Both the position numbers and the translations under genes were made by a program. Positions 36,072-43,796 of a DNA stretch of 64,000 nt are shown here, one piece after another (within the stretch, counting starts at the first letter, position 1; every line of letters begins with the position of its first letter). The DNA comes from Salibacterium lacus (GTDB taxonomy: Bacteria > Bacillota > Bacilli > Bacillales > Marinococcaceae): contig NZ_JBHUML010000005.1 of the NCBI RefSeq assembly GCF_042684865.1, forward strand, positions 186,001 to 250,000, given 5' to 3'. Under the pieces are notes generated by a model that worked only from the letters and a program-made list of their open reading frames with translations, was not told where the DNA came from and made no database searches.

Positions 36072-36361
36072 AAACATTGTTCGGAAAACCGGATATCGCC
36101 ATAAAAAAGTATAAGGTTGTAGTTTTCATTGATTCGTGTTTCTGGCACTGCTGTCCCGAGCACGGCAACTTCCCAAAAAGCAATCAGGATTTCTGGAAAC
36201 AAAAGCTGCAGCGCAATGTGCAGAGAGATCAAGAAGTGAATGATTATTACAATGCTGTCAACTGGAATATAAAGAGGGTATGGGAACACGAGGTGAAACA
36301 GGATTTAGACCAAGTGATTGATGAACTCAGCGGATTTATCGAATCCTGTAAAAATCATTGA
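36062..36361 (+). pseudogene. Second vsr-like gene, 5' end removed by the IS
   Basis: Immediately past the IS end, the frame gives FGKPDIAIKKYKVVVFIDSC, then FWHCCPEHGNFPKSNQDFW and WNIKRVWEHEV, the middle and end of a Vsr/DUF559-type nuclease. The N-terminal third, before the catalytic Asp region, is missing and no copy of it lies left of the IS. It differs clearly from the vsr at 27876 (CFWHCCP against CFWHGHG), so it came from another restriction-modification set, now lost. Confidence 0.82.
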
Positions 36362-36481
36362 TTCATTCTGAACCTTATTTCAACGTTTTATGCACCATTT
36401 AAAGTGGCGCACCCCATTTCTCCCCGGTTTTTTAGTACGACATCCCTCGCTGATTCAATAACTTCTCCAGCATTTCTTATT

Positions 36482-36829
36482 TTAATTACGCTGATATGTC
36501 TTATGTATACTAATAACCAATCTATAAACCCCCGCTCCTCCCAGATAGGCAGCGAGGTCGAGCGGATCGCTGGTACTTCCCGGGACGTAAAACGGAGCCG
36601 CGTATTCCCAGAACAGGCCGGCACCAGCTGTGACGGCGATCTGGAACGCTCCGTTGTAGATAAGCTGGTGCGGGCGGTAACGGCTGATACCAGCGAGAAT
36701 CTGCAGAACCGCGATCATGAACCAGCCGGCGAGCGCATCGTTGGCATAGAACTGGTACCACGACGGAAGATGGGTGTCCCCCATCCATTCATGACAAATA
36801 TAAAGTACAGCTATCAGCAGCAGCGACAC
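36482..36829 (-). CDS. Small membrane protein, family unknown
   Basis: About 115 residues with three or four hydrophobic segments (LLLIAVLYI, GWFMIAVLQILAG, LIYNGAFQIAVTAGAGLFWEY, LAAYLGGAGVY). GTG 36829 begins just after the zinc-ribbon gene, with a weak ribosome site, so it may be a remnant of a larger protein or coupled to that gene. The WEYAAPFYVPGSTSDPLDLAAY stretch is distinctive, but I cannot assign it. Confidence 0.5.
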   Translation of the reverse strand: MSLLLIAVLYICHEWMGDTHLPSWYQFYANDALAGWFMIAVLQILAGISRYRPHQLIYNGAFQIAVTAGAGLFWEYAAPFYVPGSTSDPLDLAAYLGGAGVYRLVISIHKTYQRN

Positions 36830-36834
36830 GCCGT

Positions 36835-37041
36835 TTATAGAAAAGATGCTATGATAATGGCAACAACAACGGCTCCTACAATACCCCAAAACCCCAGGCC
36901 CTGTCCTTCCCGTTCCGGTCGCGGCGGTGGCGGTGGTGACGCCTGGTTTCTCAACGGATGGCCGCAGTTCGGGCAGGTCCTTGCCTGCAGTGATACGTCG
37001 TGATCACATGCCGGACATTTTGTTAATTGGTTCTGACTCAT
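36835..37041 (-). CDS. Zinc-ribbon membrane-anchored small protein
   Basis: A 68-residue protein: an N-terminal zinc ribbon with two CPxC knuckles (TKCPACDHD and TCPNCGH), a Pro-rich linker and one C-terminal hydrophobic segment (FWGIVGAVVVAIIIASF). Such tail-anchored zinc ribbons are common in Bacilli and of unknown role. ATG 37041 is preferred, with TAGGTG upstream. The gene at 36829 follows after five bases. Confidence 0.7.
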   Translation of the reverse strand: MSQNQLTKCPACDHDVSLQARTCPNCGHPLRNQASPPPPPRPEREGQGLGFWGIVGAVVVAIIIASFL

Positions 37042-37212
37042 TTGGTTCACCTACTATGTAAAAATCGGTATCATACACATCTTACCAGATCAATTGATTG
37101 GTGACGATTCTTTTAAAAAAGACGTTTAAACGATTTTTTAAAGGGGAAAAATATTTTAGATCTGTTTGGTTTCATTACCTAACATAACTATTATTACGTT
37201 GGAGTGTCAGTT

Positions 37213-38055
37213 ATGGATGTTGTTTATCAGGAAGGGCAGAATATACGGGCGTTTCTGGAAGCGAACCAGAATATATTTGAAGAACAACTGCTGCAGGAAG
37301 CGGGGGATGTCCGGGAAAAGATTGAGGAAATTCAGCGGATTGGGAACATTGATTTGATTGCGAATGCGCATAAACTCGTGCGTTACATCATCGATCAGCA
37401 CGAAGAGGATTTAATCGCTTTTTCGGAACAGGAAGGCGAGGCGTGGGCGAAGTATTCGCTGACGCTGACATTCAAACTGGAATGGGTGCAGGCCATCCGC
37501 CGGACGATTTGGCGTTTTGTCGAGCGGTACGAAGAACTGCTTCCGGAACAGCGGGAGACAAAGGATTTTTTCGCGCTCGAGAAGCGGATTAACGATTTTG
37601 TGGACAAGTTTTTAAATTCATTTTTCCTTAGTTATTCGAGGTATAAAGACCGGCTGCTGGAATCGCAGCAGCAGCTTGTCGAAAATCTGTCGGTACCGTT
37701 CATTCCGGTAAGTGCGTCCATGTGTGTGCTGCCGCTTATCGGCAAGCTTGATCTGGAGCGGATGAACATTATTGAAGAAAAAGTTCTGATGCAGATCAGC
37801 GACCAGGGGATTAAGATTCTGCTTATCGATCTCTCCGGCATTGCCCATATCGAAGGAGATGTGGCAGAGCGCCTCATCCGGGTCATCGACGGCATACATA
37901 TCATGGGAAGCCAGGCGGTCATTACAGGAATGCGTCCGGAAGCGGCCCGGAAGATGATAGAGTTGGGTATCAATTTTGAAGGCAAGGTGGAAACAAAAGG
38001 AAGCCTGCAGCAGGCACTCTCCGATTACTTTGTTTCAACAGCCGAAGAACTGTAA
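37213..38055 (+). CDS. RsbR-type STAS-domain protein (stressosome paralogue)
   Basis: A 280-residue RsbR-like protein: N-terminal non-haem globin-like sensor domain (about 1-130), a linker helix and a C-terminal STAS domain (about 160-275, PLIGKLDLERMNIIEE, LLIDLSGIAHIEGDVAERL). RsbR proteins build the stressosome that releases SigB activators under stress. In B. subtilis RsbRA, the kinase RsbT acts on Thr171 (IDT) and Thr205 (VVDT); the matching places here read LDL and IEG, so both acceptors seem lost. ATG 37213 has GGAG eight bases before it. Monocistronic with a terminator. Confidence 0.85.
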   Translation: MDVVYQEGQNIRAFLEANQNIFEEQLLQEAGDVREKIEEIQRIGNIDLIANAHKLVRYIIDQHEEDLIAFSEQEGEAWAKYSLTLTFKLEWVQAIRRTIWRFVERYEELLPEQRETKDFFALEKRINDFVDKFLNSFFLSYSRYKDRLLESQQQLVENLSVPFIPVSASMCVLPLIGKLDLERMNIIEEKVLMQISDQGIKILLIDLSGIAHIEGDVAERLIRVIDGIHIMGSQAVITGMRPEAARKMIELGINFEGKVETKGSLQQALSDYFVSTAEEL

Positions 38056-38056
38056 T

Positions 38057-38100
38057 AAAAGCGGCGGGTTGTGCATTAAACACAGCCCTCCGCTTTTTTC
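38057..38100 (+). terminator. Terminator of the RsbR-type gene
   Basis: AGCGGCGGGTTGTG pairs with CACAGCCCTCCGCT (one mismatch) around a 7-base loop and ends in six T. Confidence 0.85.
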
Positions 38101-38121
38101 TTCAGAGAACAAGGAAATGGT

Positions 38122-38301
38122 TCACCTTTCCTCATCGAGAAATATGTGTTTAGCCGTCACGTTGGCATAGTATAATCCAAACAAATATAAATAAATGAAT
38201 ATATTGGAAGACGTATAGTAAATATATATGCCAATCGCTGCAAGAATAACCGTTATGATATTTATTGTATGTTTTATCATTCTTTCCAACACCTTAAACA
38301 T
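38122..38301 (-). CDS. Small two-segment membrane protein
   Basis: About 59 residues with two hydrophobic segments (INIITVILAAIGIYIYY and IFIYLYLFGLYYANV). The ATG at 38301 overlaps the stop of the preceding gene (GATGTTTAA), so it should be translated by coupling; an ATG at 38280 is an alternative. No family recognised. Third gene of the AT-rich unit 39166-38122. Confidence 0.55.
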   Translation of the reverse strand: MFKVLERMIKHTINIITVILAAIGIYIYYTSSNIFIYLYLFGLYYANVTAKHIFLDEER

Positions 38302-38533
38302 CCATGATAAGAATGGTGATGATGGTAACAAAAATCCCCAACGCCATATACAGAATCATCTCTTTCCATTGTTTTTTTCTGTAGGACAGAAAAATTAATA
38401 CAACAGATGTCATGAAATAAATGATATTCATCGTAACGTAATCCTGAGTCTCCTCCATCTGACCAGCGGAAGAATAGAGAGCTGTATAACCTATAAGAAC
38501 TTGAGTGACAAACAGTAAGAAAAAAAGAAACAT
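38294..38533 (-). CDS. Small three-segment membrane protein
   Basis: About 79 residues, three hydrophobic segments (FLFFLLFVTQVLIGYTALY, IIYFMTSVVLIFLSY, ILYMALGIFVTIITILI). TAGGAG before ATG 38533. Lies between the secreted 192-residue protein and another small membrane protein on the same strand. The size and place fit an immunity or accessory membrane protein, which is only an inference. Confidence 0.6.
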   Translation of the reverse strand: MFLFFLLFVTQVLIGYTALYSSAGQMEETQDYVTMNIIYFMTSVVLIFLSYRKKQWKEMILYMALGIFVTIITILIMDV

Positions 38534-38587
38534 AGCAGTACTCCTATATATCAAAGTTGGCGGTTTAAACCGCCAACTTACATTTTA

Positions 38588-39166
38588 TCAAATTGGTAGT
38601 ACTAGTGTAATAGTTTTTGCAATGATATCTGCTGCCCATTTAGGGATTGCAGAAGTATCAGTTATTGCGTTAGAAATAGCTTCTTCAACACTCTCTACAA
38701 TCCCTACATAGTGTTCCATTGCATTTATAATACTAACAATTGACACTGTTTCTTTCCAATTTTCTTTCACTTTGTCTTTGACAAATGGAATTTTTTCAAT
38801 TCCATCATCTATTGCGTGGTCAATTTTAATTTTATTCTTTTTCATGTAATCTATAGCTGCTTTAACAGCTATACTGCCTTTACTTTTAGGCTCAATTTGT
38901 GGAGGCTCTTTTTCAGCTTGAATGTGTGAATTTAATTCTTCAAATGATTTTTCAGCTTCGAGTGCATCTTCTTTAGTCATACCTAAAGAAATTGCTTTGT
39001 CCACATTGAATTCAAAACCAGAGTAGTTAGTTTCAAGACTCATTGAAACAATTTCTTCTTTTGAATAATCCATAGATGCATTTTGTGCAGCTGACACAGT
39101 AGGAGTCAAAACGGACAGCATCATGACAAAAATCATAAAGGATACGGCCAATCTCTTACTGAACAA
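38588..39166 (-). CDS. Secreted protein with hydrophobic helical C-terminus
   Basis: A 192-residue exported protein with a signal peptide of about 27 residues (MFSKRLAVSFMIFVMMLSVL, cleavage near VSAAQ). After an acidic helix, a Lys-rich stretch (AVKAAIDYMKKNKIKIDHAI) leads to a hydrophobic, helix-forming end (VGIVESVEEAISNAITDTSA, then IPKWAADIIAKTITLVLPI). I know this general plan from large unmodified bacteriocins and related secreted proteins of Bacilli, but there is no firm match. Two small membrane proteins follow on the same strand. AT-rich relative to neighbours. Confidence 0.65.
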   Translation of the reverse strand: MFSKRLAVSFMIFVMMLSVLTPTVSAAQNASMDYSKEEIVSMSLETNYSGFEFNVDKAISLGMTKEDALEAEKSFEELNSHIQAEKEPPQIEPKSKGSIAVKAAIDYMKKNKIKIDHAIDDGIEKIPFVKDKVKENWKETVSIVSIINAMEHYVGIVESVEEAISNAITDTSAIPKWAADIIAKTITLVLPI

Positions 39167-39359
39167 TGTTTTAAAGATAACAAATCCCTCCTTTATTTTT
39201 TACATTTAAATCCTATCAAAGAATTTTATTACTTTCAATACATTTAATAGAATATTATTGTTTTTTTACAAACTATATATGATTTATGATAGTACTCTGA
39301 TCTGCAGTTGGCTCCGGCTCCCTATGCCGCCTCGGTCTCCGTATTCCGCTTTTATTCCT

Positions 39360-39701
39360 TCACAACACAAACAACAAGATACATACCAATCCCAATACCA
39401 GCGTCAACAGGGTCGTCACCGGGTATCTTGCATCCCGGAGGAAGATCTGCTCCATCACAGCCTGGTAGAGAAGCAGCACGGTCAGAAATCCTGTCCAGAA
39501 TCCAGGACTTTCCCGTCCGGGCTCAGACTGCAGGACAGTGAAAACAATCACAATTCCCACCGCTGCTATAATGCCGATTCCTGTCAGATAAATCATTTTC
39601 CCTGACGTCTCTTTTATTTTTCTACGTTCTTTTCCTATCATCATTCGGCCAAGTATTTCATACACGACGGCCATCACGCCGAGGACCACGGTGATTCCCA
39701 T
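39360..39701 (-). CDS. DUF4181-like membrane protein, paralogue of 39980
   Basis: A 113-residue protein with four hydrophobic segments. Comparison by eye with the product of 39980-40309 shows the same plan: RxxxGK after segment one, Y-TGI in segment two, LLLYQAVMEQIFLRDARYPVTTLLTL and a C-terminal LLFVL. The ME-RY-TLL part is what I link to DUF4181. Function unknown. Last gene of a three-gene unit (40309-39360). Confidence 0.7.
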   Translation of the reverse strand: MGITVVLGVMAVVYEILGRMMIGKERRKIKETSGKMIYLTGIGIIAAVGIVIVFTVLQSEPGRESPGFWTGFLTVLLLYQAVMEQIFLRDARYPVTTLLTLVLGLVCILLFVL

Positions 39702-39743
39702 AGATTACTCCCCTCTCCTGCGTTTCCGCGGACTTTCCTGCTG

Positions 39744-39953
39744 TTATGTATTCTCGGAATCTTTTATTGTATCGTTCTCCGCACGTGTGTCACTGTCGAA
39801 TACGTCACCATAGTGATCCCGGGGCCTCTCCGGAATGCCAAGTTCTTTTTTGATAATACCAATCTCTTCAATAATAATCCTTGTGTTGATCCAGGCGGCG
39901 ATGGATCCGGTAATAGCAAGAATGGCAACCATCGTAATGATCACATGGAACAT
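39744..39953 (-). CDS. Small membrane-anchored protein between two DUF4181-like paralogues
   Basis: A 69-residue protein with one N-terminal hydrophobic segment (VIITMVAILAITGSIAAWI) and a charged cytosolic or exposed tail (IPERPRDHYGDVFDSD). GGAGGGCGGGG lies before ATG 39953. No family recognised. It lies between the two paralogues in one apparent operon. Confidence 0.6.
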   Translation of the reverse strand: MFHVIITMVAILAITGSIAAWINTRIIIEEIGIIKKELGIPERPRDHYGDVFDSDTRAENDTIKDSENT

Positions 39954-39979
39954 AATATCCCCGCCCTCCTTTTAAACAG

Positions 39980-40309
39980 TTACAGAACGAAAAACAGAAT
40001 GTACACAAGCGCCGCAGCCAGGGTCAAAAGCGTGACGATGTAATACCTCGGGTCCGGAAGATACAATCGCTCCATCAGTGCCTGATACAGCATAACGCTG
40101 ATCATAAGAAGCGTCCCGAATGCGATATCTGCTTTCGCTTCCATAGCAGCAAAGACAACTAAGCCCGTAATCACCAGTACGGTGATGCCCGTATAATAGA
40201 TGGTTTTTCCGTCTGTATCACCGACATTTTCTCTATCTTTTCCCATTACGGCCCGGGCCAGTGTCTGATGGACAATTGGAACTATCGTGATAAGCAGGCT
40301 CCAGGTCAT
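39980..40309 (-). CDS. DUF4181-like membrane protein, paralogue of 39360
   Basis: A 109-residue, four-segment membrane protein: RAVMGKDRENVGDTDGKTIYYTGI, then MLYQALMERLYLPDPRYYIV and TLAAALVYILFFVL. Start ATG 40309 follows GGAAGG. First gene of the unit with 39744 and 39360. A third, internally deleted copy lies at 41708-41872. Function unknown. Confidence 0.7.
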   Translation of the reverse strand: MTWSLLITIVPIVHQTLARAVMGKDRENVGDTDGKTIYYTGITVLVITGLVVFAAMEAKADIAFGTLLMISVMLYQALMERLYLPDPRYYIVTLLTLAAALVYILFFVL

Positions 40310-40513
40310 ACCAATCCTTCCTTTTCCATACGGATTCCATATTTCATTATTTCAGCAGATGGCTGGAAATTCAATATCTATGTGGAAAAGGAAAAATTCG
40401 TGGAAGAAAAACACATGTGCCATTCATTCCTAATACATTTCGTTTGAAATTTTGTTGTAGGGTGGTAAATTAGTTTGGTCCTCAGTAAATAATTTACTGA
40501 AAATCACCAATGA

Positions 40514-41212
40514 ACAGCAATCGGAATCAGCTGGATGGGTGTAATGATTGCATTAGCCAATTTCCAAAATAAGTTCAATACGTGGAATGGTGCAGATAAT
40601 TCTACTATTAAACGGGTGAATGAAGATATTGCGACAGATATGCAGCGAAATGTTAAACCGCTCCAGCTGCCGCAGCTGTTTGGCATTTTAGGAATTGGGA
40701 TGGCAGGTTCTTATATCATTCGTGTACTTGCAGGTATGGACTTTATTCCAAAAAGTGATATTATGAGCACGTCCACCTGGTCGTTTATTATCATTACGGC
40801 TGTTGGAATCGCTCTTTCCTTCACAAAAGTAAGAAACCTCGAATACTACGGGGCCAGTAAGATCGGTTATTTAGGAATATTTTTATACTTACCCGGTATC
40901 GGGGCACAGGCGAATTTAGCAGATATTGTGCAGTCCCCGCAATTCCTGCTGATGGGCGTAGTTTGGTTGTCCATCCATATCCTTTGCATCTTTGGTGCTG
41001 CCAGATTATTAAAAGCCCCGCTCTTCTTCGTGGCTGTCGGATCCCAGGGGAATATCGGCGGAACCAGTTCTGCCCCGATTGTGGCTTCGGTCTTCCAGCC
41101 GGCGTTGGCGCCTATTGGACTACTCATGGGTATTTTAGGTAACGTTGTCGGAATCTATGCCTATGCCGCCTTACTATGTGGACAGCTCGCACGCATGGTC
41201 GCAGGAGGCTAG
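40514..41212 (+). pseudogene. 5'-truncated DUF819 (YjcL-like) membrane protein
   Basis: The frame from 40514 encodes the back half of a DUF819 permease-like protein (intact ones are about 390-410 aa): LQLPQLFGILGIGMAGSYII and FFVAVGSQGNIGGTSSAPIV, with five or six hydrophobic segments. A TGA at 40511 and unrelated sequence lie before it, and there is no ribosome site at ATG 40535. So the first 170 residues or so are gone. Substrate of the family is unknown. Confidence 0.72.
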
Positions 41213-41261
41213 GCAGAAAGCCGCCAGCTTATCGAGTGATTCAGCCGATCACTAACAAAAT

Positions 41262-41306
41262 GATCCCGTAATCATGGAGACGGCCATGATTACGGGATCG
41301 TTTTTT
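41262..41306. terminator. Strong hairpin after the DUF819 remnant
   Basis: GATCCCGTAATCATGG and CCATGATTACGGGATC form a perfect 16-bp stem, 6-base loop, followed by GTTTTTT. Confidence 0.9.
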
Positions 41307-41399
41307 ACGGCTTGGTCACGATAACATGAAACACATGACACCCTCCCCTATTTCACCTTCTCCCAAGGAAAACTCCTGTCTGCAAAGAAGAATCCGGCC

Positions 41400-41711
41400 T
41401 TAGCGAAGGGCGTCATCCATACCAAACAGCAGTCCCATGATCATAGGCACCAGTAAATAATAGAGACCCAGGAGGAAAGGAGACCCGATTCCTATATATT
41501 TTTTCTTCTCCGGCTCCCCTCGGAAAAGGGCTGTAAGTCCACTTATAAATCCCAAAACCATCAAAAATAAACCTAACTTAAACAACCATTCTATCAGAAA
41601 GGCGGTTAAACCTTGTGGTACATCCGGCGCTGCGTAGCTGAGCATATAAAAAAAGAAACCCGTTATGCTTGTTAAAGCAGCCCAGAAGCTGTACGTTTTA
41701 CTGCCTATCAT
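41400..41711 (-). CDS. Small membrane protein
   Basis: A 103-residue protein with three hydrophobic segments (AALTSITGFFFYMLSY, LFKLGLFLMVLGFISGL, FLLGLYYLLVPMIMGLLFG). Its ATG at 41711 overlaps the TGA of the 54-codon frame upstream (ATGA), which indicates coupled translation. No family recognised. Confidence 0.6.
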   Translation of the reverse strand: MIGSKTYSFWAALTSITGFFFYMLSYAAPDVPQGLTAFLIEWLFKLGLFLMVLGFISGLTALFRGEPEKKKYIGIGSPFLLGLYYLLVPMIMGLLFGMDDALR

Positions 41712-41872
41712 CCCATTATCCCTTCCCCAATCCGCAGAATGTACACCAGACCGGTGGCATATGTCAGCAGGCTGAAAGTATTCCCCGCCGTCTGCTTTTC
41801 TTTCCCTGCCAATACACGGCCCATACCCTTGTGCACCGCCGTCCTAACCGTAAACATCCGTGTCAGATTCAT
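41708..41872 (-). CDS. Internally deleted third DUF4181-like copy
   Basis: The 54-residue frame MNLTRMFTVRTAVHKGMGRV then LAGKEKQTAGNTFSLLTYAT and GLVYILRI joins the N-terminal piece of the 39980/39360 family (HQTLARAVMGK-type) directly to its C-terminal TLLTL-LVYIL piece. About 55 middle residues, including two membrane segments and the ME-RY motif, are missing, yet the frame stays open and runs into the next gene with an ATGA overlap. Either a relic or a mini-protein kept for coupling. Confidence 0.5.
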   Translation of the reverse strand: MNLTRMFTVRTAVHKGMGRVLAGKEKQTAGNTFSLLTYATGLVYILRIGEGIMG

Positions 41873-41992
41873 GCGTTTTATTCTTTTTCATATAGTGGTT
41901 TCTTCCAATTGTTTCAACCCTTCCGGTAACAGTCAATGACCATTCTGAGGTTCCATGACTGCTGTTGGGAAAGGGTGCGGGGGGGCCTGCGG

Positions 41993-42586
41993 TTATACCT
42001 CTATATCGTATTCCATTCTCTTCGCTGTTTGTTTCGCAGCCGGTTTCCCGATAAGGCGGGACACCACATGAAAAGACATATTTATTCCTGCTGAAATACC
42101 GCCGGACGTAATAACAGATCCTTCATCCACGTACTTCACGTCACGCACGACCGATACGGCAGGAAACTCTTTTTCCAACCTGGCTGCGTCCATCCAGTGT
42201 GTGGTGGCCCTTTTCCCATCCAGAATTCCCGCTTTGGCAAGAAGAAACGCTCCTGTGCAGACCGATATCATCATTTCTGTCTTGGATCGCTGCTGCTGGA
42301 TCCATTTGATCACGTTGGGGTTATCGATTTCAATCGCTTCCGCCCCGTATCCTCCGGGTATAGTGACAATATCGAAGGCAGGGTGATGGTCAAAACTGTA
42401 ATCCGGCGTCACCTTCAATCCGTTTCTGGCGGAAATCATGCCACCGTCTTCCGAAACAGTTTTCACGTCAAATGCGTTACGATCAGAATCAGCGAAAGCC
42501 GCCAGCGAAAAAACTTCAAACGGCCCGGCAACATCCAGTACTTCCACCTCGTTAAACACAAAAATGCCTACCGTACGTTTCAACAT
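41993..42586 (-). CDS. DJ-1/PfpI family protein (type 1 glutamine amidotransferase-like)
   Basis: A 197-residue cytosolic protein of the DJ-1/PfpI superfamily. SVCTGAFLLA (about residues 109-118) is the nucleophile elbow with the reactive Cys, GGYGAEA (about 80-86) is the oxyanion glycine stretch, and ATTHWMD follows with the His. Close to the ThiJ/PfpI proteins that also form the N-terminal half of GATase-like AraC regulators; no DNA-binding part is present. ATG 42586 (six bases from GGGAGG) is favoured over 42592. It begins ten to seventeen bases behind the methionine aminopeptidase gene and is probably co-transcribed with it. Confidence 0.88.
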   Translation of the reverse strand: MLKRTVGIFVFNEVEVLDVAGPFEVFSLAAFADSDRNAFDVKTVSEDGGMISARNGLKVTPDYSFDHHPAFDIVTIPGGYGAEAIEIDNPNVIKWIQQQRSKTEMMISVCTGAFLLAKAGILDGKRATTHWMDAARLEKEFPAVSVVRDVKYVDEGSVITSGGISAGINMSFHVVSRLIGKPAAKQTAKRMEYDIEV

Positions 42587-42602
42587 TTTCATCCTCCCAG
42601 GT

Positions 42603-43361
42603 CTATGTCTGCTGGTCCTCTGACAATGTAGTGATAATCGGGCCTTCCTTCGTAAGAATAATGGTGTGTTCGTACTGGGCTACAAAGCTTTCATCTGTTA
42701 AAAACGTCCATCCATCGTTCGATTGATACACTTCTTCTTCATCCGTCGAAATAAAGGGCTCAAACGCGATAACCATGCCGTTTGTTAACAATTCGTCATC
42801 CCAGCGCGAGAAGAAATTAAAAATGTGCTCCGGTTCCTCATGAATCGAGCCGCCGACACCGTGTCCGGTCAGGTTTTTAATAACGGTGAAACCCTGCTGC
42901 CTCGCTGTTTTGTTGACCATTCTTCCAAGCCCGCTTTTTTTCGAACCTGGTTTTGCCCTCTCCAGTCCCGCGTCAAAAGCTTCCCGGGCCGTTTTACATA
43001 GCTGATGCAGCGTCTCATCGCCTTCTCCGACGACAAAAGAAACACCGGTATCCGCGAAGTACCCGTTTTTCGAACCGGAAATATCGACATTTACCAAGTC
43101 ACCTTCCTGAATCACCCGTTTCCCCGGAATGCCGTGCGCCACTTCTTTGTTCACGCTGATGCACCCGTACCCCGGAAAATCATATATTTCTTTCGGGGCC
43201 GAATGAGCTCCTTCTTTTTCAAACATCTCCCCGGCTACGTCATCCAGCTCTTTTGTCGTCACACCAGGTGTGGCCCGCGAAACAAGTTCATCGCGGATTT
43301 TCCCGCAGATGCGGCCGATTTCTTTCAGTCCATTAACATCCTCTTCTGTCTTCGCAATCAT
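42603..43361 (-). CDS. Type I methionine aminopeptidase (MapB/YflG-like second enzyme)
   Basis: Removes the initiator Met from new proteins, 252 aa. The dinuclear metal ligands are all there: VNVDISGSKNGYFADTG (two Asp, about 91-104), the His in TGHGVGG (about 166-172), Glu in AFEPF (about 199-203) and Glu in QYEHTI (about 229-234). It lacks ribosomal-operon context, so it looks like the secondary enzyme of Bacilli (YflG type) and not the essential map beside adk. The gene for the DJ-1-like protein follows directly. Confidence 0.9.
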   Translation of the reverse strand: MIAKTEEDVNGLKEIGRICGKIRDELVSRATPGVTTKELDDVAGEMFEKEGAHSAPKEIYDFPGYGCISVNKEVAHGIPGKRVIQEGDLVNVDISGSKNGYFADTGVSFVVGEGDETLHQLCKTAREAFDAGLERAKPGSKKSGLGRMVNKTARQQGFTVIKNLTGHGVGGSIHEEPEHIFNFFSRWDDELLTNGMVIAFEPFISTDEEEVYQSNDGWTFLTDESFVAQYEHTIILTKEGPIITTLSEDQQT

Positions 43362-43659
43362 TTGTTACCCCCGCTTTTCCTGTATCTTCAGAGTCGTACT
43401 CTCTTTCATCTCCCTTATTTTTTCCAAAAAAATTTTTGAAATGTGGTTGATGATCGTACCAGGGAGATCTCTTTATACAGTATAACGCACCACTGCCTCA
43501 CAAGCATGCTATGCCGCTTCTTTCTATACTTTCTTCCCTCACTGCCTCCTCTTGATATCCACAAATCTGTACCGTCGTTCTTTTTTTGCCTGCGGGAATG
43601 GATGAGCAACGGCCAAAGGTATTTACCAGCCAAACGTAGATGGGTACGAGCCGAATCCC

Positions 43660-43785
43660 TCCATTTACATGCCAAATGAACAGCAATACGATCCGAGTCG
43701 TACGTTACCGGCTGAACGCGGCCTGTTACATGCCGAACAGAGCGATTTACATGCCAAACAAGCAGGTTTACATGCGGAGTAACAT
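43660..43785. repeat. Short array of a second 21-nt unit
   Basis: TTACATGCCGAACAGAGCGAT, TTACATGCCAAACAAGCAGGT and TTACATGCGG follow each other at exact 21-nt steps (43722-43775), with a further TTTACATGCCAAA at about 43663. One frame reads LHAEQSD LHAKQAG LHAE then stop. The rest of the gap 43362-43796 shows no convincing gene; the many short frames there have no ribosome sites. Confidence 0.6.
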
Positions 43786-43796
43786 TGTCTCCCTAT

